A stretch of DNA of 6,974 bases. Origin: Phycisphaerae bacterium. Its GTDB lineage: Bacteria > Planctomycetota > Phycisphaerae > SM23-33. How positions within the stretch are numbered: the first letter of the stretch is position 1; every line of letters begins with the position of its first letter. The stretch covers positions 10,075 to 17,048 of the forward strand of contig JASLZV010000006.1 of the NCBI GenBank assembly GCA_030754715.1, written 5' to 3'. Of the stretch, positions 1 through 6,148 are shown piece by piece. A program made the position numbers and the translations under genes. The notes beneath the pieces are model-generated. The model was not told the DNA's origin. It made no database searches and saw only the letters and a list, made by a program, of their open reading frames with translations.

Positions 1-67
1 CAATCATCTCCCATGGAGCATACTTGATGGTGCCACGGGCTCTGCGCCCAAAGTGGTCGCGCCGCAT
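1..67 (-). CDS. 5' end of an unidentified gene, cut by the left edge
   Basis: An open frame begins with ATG at 67-65 and stays open to the window edge, giving about 22 residues (MRRDHFG... then TIKYAPWEMI). A second ATG lies one codon upstream at 70-68. A strong GGAGG Shine-Dalgarno sequence is at 75-71, but it touches the first ATG and is only 3 nt from the second, so the start is uncertain. The gene starts within 10 bp of the amidohydrolase stop codon (TAA, 79-77) on the same strand, which suggests translational coupling in one operon. Too little is present to name a family. It could be spurious, but the perfect ribosome binding site and tight spacing favour a real gene. Confidence 0.42.
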   Translation of the reverse strand, partial: MRRDHFGRRARGTIKYAPWEMI

Positions 68-76
68 CATCCTCCG

Positions 77-976
77 TTACGACAAACCGAGAAGTTTCAC
101 CGCGTTCTCTCTGGCAACCTTGTTGAAGACCCCCTCGCTGATCTTCTTCGTATCGCGCCATTCGCGCAGGAGGTCCACCATGGGCAGGGGCATGTCAAAG
201 AAGCAGATGTCCGTCCCGAACAGGAGGCGGTCCTGGAACTCGTCCAGAAACTTGGGGCCATACTCCGGATCGCGGGCCAACGCGTTCCATGGGTTCAGGT
301 CGGACAGGTCACCATACAGGTTGGGATACCTGCGGAACAGCTTGGGCACGACACCCTCCTCTTTGATCGGACCACTGGGGCGACACCCTACCTGGCCGCC
401 GCCTGGGCCGAAGACGGAGCTCCTTTCGCCCGGGGTCTCCAACCGACCGATCTCCGACCAGAACACCGGGCCGTGACCCAGCATGATGAGTTTGGGGAAC
501 TTTTGCAGGGTGTGCTCCAGTTGCGGCAACCCGGGGTCGTCGTACAGCCCGAAATCGCCGCCGACCTGATCCGAGCCGTCGAATATCACCGGAAGCTCCA
601 CATCCTGCGCGTGTTTGAACAGGTTCTGGACCATGGGGTCCATGACCGGCACATTCAGCATCACCTCGCCGAGGCCCTTGCATCCCTTGTCGCGGTAGTA
701 CCTAAGCAGACTGTCCAGCGGCGCGTCGACCGAGTTCGTCAGGGCGCGCGGGTCGATATTGCAGAACGGAATGAGTCGGTCGGGGTATTGCTCCGTCATC
801 TCGAGGATATCCTCGTTCGCCTGGGGAAGATAGATCTCGGGACTGACAATGGGCAGCAGTACCCCCTTCTCGATCCCGGCTTCGTCATAGCGACTGATCA
901 GTTGCTCCACGCTGCAGAACTGAACCACGAAGGGCACGGGCTTTCGATACGCATGAGCGTGAATGTCAATGAACAT
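77..976 (-). CDS. Amidohydrolase-2 family metal-dependent hydrolase or decarboxylase
   Basis: A 299-residue TIM-barrel protein of the amidohydrolase-related type (the fold of aminocarboxymuconate semialdehyde decarboxylase and related hydrolases). Visible family marks are the N-terminal metal motif IDIHAHAY (His6, His8), a Gly-Glu motif KGLGEVML (Glu104), LIMLGHGP (His168), NLYGDLSD (222-225), LLFGTDICF with the likely catalytic Asp256, and the usual C-terminal NAVKLLGL. The strand-5 position where relatives often have a metal His reads PVIFDGSD (Asp133), so the metal site may differ. The start at 976 is chosen because AGGAG lies 7 nt upstream and the HxH motif then sits at residues 6-8; an ATG nine codons further upstream lacks this support. 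No signal peptide is seen, so it is probably cytoplasmic. It follows the acetyltransferase gene by 73 bp and is likely co-transcribed. The substrate cannot be told from sequence. Confidence 0.9.
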   Translation of the reverse strand: MFIDIHAHAYRKPVPFVVQFCSVEQLISRYDEAGIEKGVLLPIVSPEIYLPQANEDILEMTEQYPDRLIPFCNIDPRALTNSVDAPLDSLLRYYRDKGCKGLGEVMLNVPVMDPMVQNLFKHAQDVELPVIFDGSDQVGGDFGLYDDPGLPQLEHTLQKFPKLIMLGHGPVFWSEIGRLETPGERSSVFGPGGGQVGCRPSGPIKEEGVVPKLFRRYPNLYGDLSDLNPWNALARDPEYGPKFLDEFQDRLLFGTDICFFDMPLPMVDLLREWRDTKKISEGVFNKVARENAVKLLGLS

Positions 977-1049
977 TGCATTTCTCCTGGCATCCCTAAA
1001 CACCGCGCAAGCATGGAAACCACAGGTCCACCCCCGGCTTGGTTCGCCG

Positions 1050-1547
1050 CTAGACCTTTCGCACCATGTATTGGTAGCCCGTAAGCCTGCGAAAACCGTG
1101 CTTCTCGTAATTACGCCGCGCGGGCAGATGCTCCTCGTTGTCAGCCACGATCACTCCGACATATTCCATTCCCTCCGCCCTGATGCCGGACAACACGAAG
1201 TCCAGCATCGTCGAGCCTATTCCCAATCCCTGATGGTTCTGTGCTACGCCGTTGTACCCTATGGTACCGCGGCTGCGGGCCTCGTCGATTACATAGGAGC
1301 AGAAGCCGATCACGTCTCCGTTCTGCTCGGCGACGAAGCTTCTGGCCTCGTCAGCCTGCAGATACGACAGCACGGACTGCGACAACCATTCGCACCAGGG
1401 CCTTCCCCCTATGACGCCGAACTCCTTCTCTATAAGGGCATCGTCTCCGCCGCCCCATATCTCGCCCACAATCACCTTTACCCGTTCCGCGTCTCGTTCC
1501 GCGTCGAACGGTCTTATCGTTACGTCACCGATGCGGTGTTCGGTCAC
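1050..1547 (-). CDS. GNAT family N-acetyltransferase
   Basis: A 165-residue protein that fills a single GNAT domain and would transfer an acetyl group from acetyl-CoA to an amine. The N-terminus VTIRPFDAERD is a typical first strand of this fold. The acetyl-CoA pyrophosphate loop (motif A, Q-x-x-G-x-G) is seen as QGLGIG at residues 106-111, after the strand around IGYNGV. Motif B appears as ARRNYEKHGF (143-152) with the usual Asn and Tyr. The ORF begins with GTG at 1547-1545; GGAG lies 10 nt upstream, slightly far, but no other in-frame start fits better. It is the first gene of the likely minus-strand operon with the amidohydrolase. A weak -10-like TAGAAT lies upstream on this strand without a clear -35. 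The acceptor substrate is unknown. Confidence 0.88.
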   Translation of the reverse strand: MTEHRIGDVTIRPFDAERDAERVKVIVGEIWGGGDDALIEKEFGVIGGRPWCEWLSQSVLSYLQADEARSFVAEQNGDVIGFCSYVIDEARSRGTIGYNGVAQNHQGLGIGSTMLDFVLSGIRAEGMEYVGVIVADNEEHLPARRNYEKHGFRRLTGYQYMVRKV

Positions 1548-1717
1548 AGTGTAATTGCTCCTTTGGGGCGATCGGTTGTCCCTACCAAAAAACTCATTCT
1601 GCTTGAATTCTAACGGCTCACGCGCCTTTCCGACACGTCGCCATACCGCTCATCCTCATATTCTACCAACCTCAACTCAGCCTTGTCCACAGACGCCGGC
1701 AGCGTACGCTGCGTCAT

Positions 1718-1732
1718 GCCCCAAGATGGGGC
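1718..1732. repeat. Small hairpin
   Basis: GCCCC at 1718-1722 pairs with GGGGC at 1728-1732 around a 5-nt loop (AAGAT). It sits just 2 nt before the larger nested hairpin at 1735-1783. No T-run follows on either strand, so it is not a standard intrinsic terminator. Confidence 0.5.
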
Positions 1733-1734
1733 GA

Positions 1735-1783
1735 CCGTGTGTTCCTCCGGGTTCGGCTACGCCTCACCCTCCGGAACACACGG
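1735..1783. repeat. Symmetric nested inverted repeat (49 nt hairpin)
   Basis: A strictly symmetric palindrome centred on 1759. Outer arms CCGTGTGTTCC (1735-1745) and GGAACACACGG (1773-1783) pair over 11 bp. A middle stem GGGT/ACCC (1749-1752, 1766-1769) and an inner stem GGC/GCC (1755-1757, 1761-1763) close on a TAC loop. The stems are separated by equal 3/3 and 2/2 internal loops made only of pyrimidines. No T-tract follows, so a simple terminator is unlikely. It could be a structured leader element, a dispersed palindromic repeat, or a cruciform. It lies between divergent genes, 188 bp from the GNAT start and 254 bp from the radical SAM start. The pairing is directly visible; the role is unknown. 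Confidence 0.7.
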
Positions 1784-1834
1784 CGAATGCATTGGCCTGA
1801 CTCTCATTCAAGTTGGTACATAATATTGGGGGCA

Positions 1835-1874
1835 GGTCACAGGGACAAGGCGACGCAAGGCCACGTCTGTGACC
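1835..1874. repeat. Inverted repeat GGTCACAG/CTGTGACC
   Basis: GGTCACAG at 1835-1842 is perfectly inverted at 1867-1874, with 24 nt between. A short inner GGC/GCC pairing (1849-1851, 1860-1862) is possible. The sequence just left (ATAATATTGGGGGC, 1820-1833) resembles, from memory, the ATATTGGGGACAGGTCAC type of sequence seen next to REP-associated transposases. That link is inference only; no transposase is in the window. It could instead be an operator or part of the radical SAM leader. Confidence 0.5.
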
Positions 1875-1931
1875 AAATCTCCCTCAGCCCGGGACGCCCC
1901 GCCAGGCCCTTGGTCCATATCTGCGCCAAAT

Positions 1932-1946
1932 GTCGGCTGGACCGAC
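1932..1946. repeat. Short hairpin upstream of the radical SAM gene
   Basis: GTCGG (1932-1936) pairs with CCGAC (1942-1946) around a 5-nt loop, about 90 bp before the radical SAM start codon. No T-run follows. It may be part of the 5' leader, or chance in GC-rich DNA. Confidence 0.3.
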
Positions 1947-2037
1947 TTCCTCGCGGACTGTATGATGCTTGCGATGGATCCACGTCGAGAGTTGACAGAC
2001 CGAAGGTGTCCTTCACTTTACTGCGGAGCAATTTGAT

Positions 2038-3996
2038 ATGGAACTACCCCGTCGCGCTCGTGGCGATGAGTTGCTCAAGCCAGGCGAACTGGCCGCTATT
2101 CGCCTGCGATTGCGGAACGTCGCGGGAAAGCATGACTTGACCACTGTGATCGCCTGCGCATTTGACCGTCGCACGCGAATGCTGCCGTTCATCTACGCCG
2201 ACATGCACATGGCGCCGGCCGGCGTGCGGGCTATCGGCTCGGCCATGGTCGATGCCGGATTCGCCAAGACCAGGATCGTTCTCCAGCAGTGGAACCGCAA
2301 CTTTCGTCCATCGAAGATGCGACTGGACGGGAGAATCCCCGACGTCTTCATGGTCTCCAGCATGCAGATTCACGCGGCCCAGTGTAAGGCACTGATTCAA
2401 GACGCCTGCCGGATCGATCCGACTAACCGGCCGCTGATTATTGTCGGCGGGCCAAAGGCCATTTATGAGCCATGGGACGTCTTCAGCGCCGATCCGGCCA
2501 ATCCCTGGGGTGCGGACGTGGCCATCACCGGCGAAGAGTATGTCCTTTTGAATTTGCTTGAAGTGTTACTTTCCGTTCGCGCCGGCAGCGAGTCGATGAG
2601 AACAACCTTCCGTCGGGCCGGCAACAGCGGATTGCTCGATGGAATCCCCGGCCTGGTCTACGCACACGACCGGCGTGACGGCGTGGCGGATGAACTGGTC
2701 GATACGGGCATCCAGCGTATAGTGGAGGACCTCGATGAGTTGCCGGACCCGGTCTTGGGATATCGCCTTCTCGAACCGCCCGGCAGGCGCACCACCTTGG
2801 CATCGCTGGCCATCCCTGCGGACCAGGTTCGCAAGCACAACCGGATCGGGTCACTTGTCCTGACGTTGGGTTGCAAGTTCACCTGCCCGTACTGCCCGAT
2901 ACCGGCTTACAACCAACGGCAATATCGTACAAAGAGCGGCGAGCGGATCGCCGAGGAATTCGAACGGCTCTACCGCGAGTACCACATCCGATTCTTCGTG
3001 GGAGCGGATGACAATTTCTTCAATGACAAGCAACGAACGCTCGATATCGCCGAGGCGTTGGCGCGAAAGGTGAATGCCGGTTCAAGGCCTCACTGTAAGG
3101 TTCGCTGGTGTACCGAGGCCACGATCCATGATACGTTAAAAATGAAGGATCATCTGCCACTGGTCAGGAAGGCCGGGCTCTGGGCGCTGTGGCTGGGCGT
3201 GGAAGACATGACCGGCGCGCTGGTGAGGAAGGGACAAGATGCCGACAAAACCATCGAGGCGTTCAGCCTTCTGAGAGAAAACGGCATCTTTCCGATCCCC
3301 ATGATGATGCATCATGACTCGCAGCCGTTGTATACACGGAAGAGACAAAGTGGGCTGTTGAATCAGGTCGGATTGCTGCGGAAGGCCGGGGCTGTCTACA
3401 TGCAAGTGCTGATGCTCACGCCCGCTGCCGGCTCGAAATTATATGTCGAGACCTATACCTCTGGGCTTGCCTACAAAAGCGTGGACAACATAACGGTCGA
3501 ACCGCACATCGTTGATGGGAATCACGTTGTCGCGTCCCGCGATCCAAATCCGTGGCGAAAGCAGTTCAATCTGCTGGCCGCGTACCTTTACTTCTATAAC
3601 CCCTTGCGATTCCTGATAGCCTTGCTTCGCCCCAAAACCAAGATCCCCCTTGCCGATGCTGATACCAGTCCAGCCTCGCCGACAGAGCACGCCGCCCCAC
3701 ACCGGAGCAAACTTCGCCAACGGGTTTCTCGCAAGGTAAGTGCGCATCTGGGAGATGCCGCCGTGCAGGGATTCGGGATGTGGGGGCTCTCTTACACCGT
3801 CCGTCGCACTTTTGCCTGGGCCCTGCACCTCATGCGAGGGAACATCAAACGCCATACGCAGGCCCCCGCCAGCCGAATTCCGATGCGAGATATCGACGGA
3901 GGGCCGGCAAGTCACGCGCTGCCGGGAACTCCAACGCCGCAACACACATCGCCTGAACCGAAGGACAGAGACTTAGTTGCGTCGTCCCGTAACTGA
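2038..3996 (+). CDS. B12-binding domain radical SAM protein
   Basis: A 652-residue enzyme with an N-terminal Rossmann-like domain of the cobalamin-binding type (about residues 45-185), then a radical SAM barrel (about 265-480). In the first domain the expected strands are visible: PDVFMVSSMQIHAAQ, PLIIVGGPKA (134-141) and ADVAITGEEYVL (near 161-170). The classical DxHxxG motif is absent, as is common in class B radical SAM methylase-like proteins. The [4Fe-4S] motif is C279-x3-C283-x2-C286 in LGCKFTCPYCP. Later barrel segments include RFFVGADDNFF, RWCTEATI and LWLGVEDM. The C-terminal about 130 residues hold a hydrophobic stretch YFYNPLRFLIALLRPK (near 519-535), a segment with GFGMWGLSYTVRR, and a low-complexity Pro/Thr-rich tail. 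GGAG lies 9 nt before the ATG. No substrate-defining partner genes are adjacent, so methylation or another rearrangement of a lipid or natural product is only a guess. Confidence 0.88.
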   Translation: MELPRRARGDELLKPGELAAIRLRLRNVAGKHDLTTVIACAFDRRTRMLPFIYADMHMAPAGVRAIGSAMVDAGFAKTRIVLQQWNRNFRPSKMRLDGRIPDVFMVSSMQIHAAQCKALIQDACRIDPTNRPLIIVGGPKAIYEPWDVFSADPANPWGADVAITGEEYVLLNLLEVLLSVRAGSESMRTTFRRAGNSGLLDGIPGLVYAHDRRDGVADELVDTGIQRIVEDLDELPDPVLGYRLLEPPGRRTTLASLAIPADQVRKHNRIGSLVLTLGCKFTCPYCPIPAYNQRQYRTKSGERIAEEFERLYREYHIRFFVGADDNFFNDKQRTLDIAEALARKVNAGSRPHCKVRWCTEATIHDTLKMKDHLPLVRKAGLWALWLGVEDMTGALVRKGQDADKTIEAFSLLRENGIFPIPMMMHHDSQPLYTRKRQSGLLNQVGLLRKAGAVYMQVLMLTPAAGSKLYVETYTSGLAYKSVDNITVEPHIVDGNHVVASRDPNPWRKQFNLLAAYLYFYNPLRFLIALLRPKTKIPLADADTSPASPTEHAAPHRSKLRQRVSRKVSAHLGDAAVQGFGMWGLSYTVRRTFAWALHLMRGNIKRHTQAPASRIPMRDIDGGPASHALPGTPTPQHTSPEPKDRDLVASSRN

Positions 3997-4086
3997 TCGA
4001 AGTCTGCTGCTTGAGTGCCTCACGTGCCTTTTCCCCTTCCTTTTCGGACGGGCTGACATGATCCAGCGGCAAATAGGTCCCGGCCG

Positions 4087-4134
4087 CTCAGGCTTTTCCC
4101 CGCTGTCGCCGGCTGAAGCCCAGGCCAGCCTGAG
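4087..4134. repeat. Inverted repeat in the gap before the kinase gene
   Basis: CTCAGGCT (4087-4094) is perfectly inverted at AGCCTGAG (4127-4134). Between them GGC-TGAA-GCC (4111-4120) can form a small inner hairpin. It lies after the radical SAM stop and just before the candidate kinase promoter. It could end or attenuate read-through from the upstream gene, though no T-run follows, or it could be an operator. Confidence 0.4.
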
Positions 4135-4146
4135 GGACAAAAGACG

Positions 4147-4174
4147 TTGCCTTTGGCGGCGGCGGATATAGAAT
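4147..4174 (+). promoter_or_regulatory. Candidate sigma70-type promoter for the kinase-regulator pair
   Basis: TTGCCT (4147-4152, 4 of 6 consensus bases) is separated by 16 nt from TAGAAT (4169-4174, 5 of 6). Transcription would begin near 4181, leaving a leader of about 24 nt that includes the GGGAG ribosome binding site at 4195-4199. The placement fits a separate transcript for the two signalling genes, but the match is modest. Confidence 0.4.
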
Positions 4175-4204
4175 GCCTGCGGGTGTCGCCGTGCGGGAGA
4201 GTTC

Positions 4205-5575
4205 GTGTCGTGGCAGCCATTTGGCGGGCATGGAGAGTCCCTTTTGGAATCCTCAACCGATAAGACGCATGCGGACGTGACGGCCGGACCGGCAGACGGC
4301 GGGAGCTACGTGCCGGCGCACCTCCGGGCGGCCGACGAACTCGCCGCGGTACTGACAGTCAGCAAGGCCCTGGGGGGCAAACTGGCCCTGGATCACGTCC
4401 TCGGCGTGGCTGCGGGGACGGTGGCCGAGGTAGTCGGGGCCGAGGGCTCGAGCATTTTGCTGATCGATCCGGAGACGGGCGGGATGAGTTTTCACGTGAC
4501 GGCCGGTCCGGGCGCCGAGACGGCCAAGAACATCCCCCTGCCGCCGGGGGCAGGCATTTGCGGACACGTGGCTAAGTCCGGCCAACCGCTGATCGTCAAC
4601 GACGCCCAGAACGATCCGCGGCTGTATCAGAAGGTTGACAAGGCCAGCGGAATAATCACGAGAAACATACTGTGCGTGCCCCTTCGCAGCAGCAAGCGGC
4701 TGTGGGGCGTGCTGGAACTGATCAACAAGCGGCGCGGCGACGACTTCGCAGAGGGCGACCTGCGGGTGACCGATGCAATCGGAGCGCAGATCGCACTGGC
4801 CCTGGAAAACGCGCATCTGCACAACGAGATCGTGCGAAAGGAGTGCATGGCGGCGATCGGCCAGACAGTCAGCGGCCTGGCGCACTGCGTCAAGAACGTA
4901 CTCAACGGCATCCGTTTGGGGTCGGCCGTTATCGATCGCAACCTGGGCGCGGGCGATTTCGAGAAGGTCACACAGGGCTGGCTGGTGGTCCGGCGAAACA
5001 ACGACATGCTCAGTAACCTGGTTCTGGACATGCTGTCGTTGGCAAGGGACAGCAAGTTTCACCCGTTTCCAACCGACGTGAACGACTTGGCCGACCAGGT
5101 GTGCCAGTTGATAACCTCCCGGGCCGGCGGGCGAGGGATAGACATTGACTGCACGATCGACGAGGACCTGCCCGAGGTGATGACCGACCCGACGCATTTG
5201 TATCGCTGTCTGCTGAACCTGGTGTCCAACGCGGTGGAAGCCTGCGACGAAGGCGGGCGGGTAAGCGTCAGGATCCACCGCGGCGACGGCAGGGACCGCT
5301 TCACCATCAGCGTAGCCGACACCGGGGGCGGTATAAGCCCCGAGAACGTCAAGAAACTCTTCACGGAATTCTTCACAACCAAGGGCTCCAAGGGCACCGG
5401 CCTGGGCCTGCCGGTGACCAGAAAACTCATCAACATGATGGGCGGAACGATCACGTTTCACAGCGTCTTGGGCAAGGGAACAAAATTCGTCATTGCGATG
5501 TCGGTGGACGGCGCGACAACAAGCGGAAAGAAAAAAACTCATGACCGACGCCGCAAAGATTCTTGTCGCCGATGA
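4205..5575 (+). CDS. GAF-domain sensor histidine kinase
   Basis: A 456-residue cytoplasmic kinase with no membrane segments. A GAF domain occupies about residues 45-202 (TVSKALGG, GSSILLID, PLPPGAGICGHV, NILCVPLRSS, LWGVLELINK), then a dimerisation helix and a HATPase_c domain (about 310-445). The phosphoacceptor is probably His227 in SGLAHCVKNVLNGI. The next residue is Cys228 rather than the usual Glu or Asp, while Asn231 at +4 is kept. ATP-binding boxes are intact: N-box LLNLVSNAVEA (Asn342), G1 ADTGGGI (Asp372), and G2 KGTGLGL (396-402). It starts with GTG at 4205, 5 nt after GGGAG. The C-terminal tail is strongly basic and overlaps the response regulator start by 35 bp, so the two are coupled. 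It likely senses a small ligand through the GAF domain and phosphorylates the adjacent receiver. Confidence 0.9.
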   Translation: MSWQPFGGHGESLLESSTDKTHADVTAGPADGGSYVPAHLRAADELAAVLTVSKALGGKLALDHVLGVAAGTVAEVVGAEGSSILLIDPETGGMSFHVTAGPGAETAKNIPLPPGAGICGHVAKSGQPLIVNDAQNDPRLYQKVDKASGIITRNILCVPLRSSKRLWGVLELINKRRGDDFAEGDLRVTDAIGAQIALALENAHLHNEIVRKECMAAIGQTVSGLAHCVKNVLNGIRLGSAVIDRNLGAGDFEKVTQGWLVVRRNNDMLSNLVLDMLSLARDSKFHPFPTDVNDLADQVCQLITSRAGGRGIDIDCTIDEDLPEVMTDPTHLYRCLLNLVSNAVEACDEGGRVSVRIHRGDGRDRFTISVADTGGGISPENVKKLFTEFFTTKGSKGTGLGLPVTRKLINMMGGTITFHSVLGKGTKFVIAMSVDGATTSGKKKTHDRRRKDSCRR

Positions 5576-5924
5576 CGAACGGGACTGTATCGATTTCGTC
5601 AGGGAAGCACTTGCCGACTCCCCTTACGAGGTATTGGCGGCCATGGACGGAGAGGAGGCCCGCCAGCATCGTCCGTAGGTAATCATCCTCGACGTGCAGA
5701 TCCTCAAGCGCAACGGCTTTGAGGTCTTCGCAGAACTCAAAGGCGATCAGGATCTCGCCTCGGTGCCTGTGATCATGCTCACAGGAATCGCCGAGAGGAC
5801 CGGATTCAAATTCTCCGAGAAAGAGATGGGGCAGTTCATGGGCAGCGAGCCGGAAGCCTACGTGGAGAAACCCATCGAGCCGGTCGTGCTCAGACAGATC
5901 ATCAAGCGACTGCTGAAAAACTAG
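5541..5924 (+). pseudogene. Single-domain response regulator (CheY-like) interrupted by an in-frame TAG
   Basis: Reading from ATG 5541, the frame encodes a full receiver domain of 128 codons including the terminal TAG (5922-5924). Codon 46 (5676-5678) is also TAG. Either side the domain is in one frame with no indel: MTDAAKILVADDE with Asp11 and Asp12; then HRP-stop-VIILDVQ with the phosphoacceptor Asp51; then VPVIMLTG (Thr81) and YVEKPIEP (Lys110). The stop falls where relatives commonly have Asp or Glu (RPDVIILD-type). The usual Met-Pro after the acceptor site is Ile-Leu here. Restart at GTG 5694 would lose Asp51, so no functional receiver results without read-through. There is no output domain, so it would act as a phosphate shuttle or by protein contact. 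It overlaps the kinase gene by 35 bp; the only upstream purine-rich site is GGAAAG about 10 nt before ATG. It may be a true pseudogene, a recoded gene, or a base error. Confidence 0.8.
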
Positions 5925-6148
5925 AGGCGGCAACGCCGAACCCAGCCGATTGCAAGTCCTGTCCTTCTATGAAGCAGGCTCTGGCTATCGCGGCTGGGGG
6001 CAAGAGGGCGAACCTGTCCGGCAATTCATACGCGCCAATGCTCCATCGGCCAGATGCGGGAAGCACTCTGCGTCCAAGCAAGGATACCGCACACTTCCGG
6101 CTATTCCCGAGGCTGGGCGTCTCGGCCGATCAGCCACGGAAAACGGCT
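5925..6148. other. Gap between convergent genes, no gene seen
   Basis: This 224 bp stretch separates the plus-strand response regulator from the minus-strand coiled-coil gene. Only a small GGCG-GCAA-CGCC hairpin (5927-5938) right after the regulator stop stands out; no T-run follows. Open frames here lack ribosome binding sites and family resemblance. Confidence 0.5.

Larger units (their letters stand above)
1548..2037. other. 490 bp intergenic region between divergent genes
   Basis: No open frame here has a ribosome binding site plus protein-like composition. The stretch must hold the promoters of the GNAT operon and the radical SAM gene, but no strong sigma70 pair is evident. Inverted repeats at 1718-1732, 1735-1783, 1835-1874 and 1932-1946 cluster here, which could mean leader structures, a small RNA, or remains of a repeat element. 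Confidence 0.55.

Noticed and set aside
53..1084. Long plus-strand open frame (343 codons) opposite the amidohydrolase
   Set aside because: Antisense shadow: the minus strand encodes clear amidohydrolase motifs with a good ribosome binding site.
1992..2020. TTGACA at 1992-1997 as the -35 of a radical SAM promoter
   Set aside because: No acceptable -10 lies 16-18 nt downstream, and the start of transcription would fall on the ribosome binding site at 2025-2028.
1837..2031. Possible 64-residue minus-strand gene in the divergent gap
   Set aside because: No family resemblance and it overlaps the inverted repeats; most likely chance.
4253..5542. Long minus-strand open frame (429 codons) opposite the kinase gene
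   Set aside because: It mirrors the codon structure of the kinase in GC-rich DNA, has no family resemblance, and the plus-strand protein carries all kinase motifs.
5694..5924. Independent short gene starting at GTG 5694
   Set aside because: It is simply the downstream half of the receiver domain in the same frame as 5541; no ribosome binding site precedes it and it lacks the phosphoacceptor Asp.
5490..5933. Minus-strand open frame (147 codons) opposite the response regulator
   Set aside because: It is uninterrupted where the regulator has a stop, but its protein is His/Asp/Leu-rich antisense of receiver motifs, with no recognisable fold.
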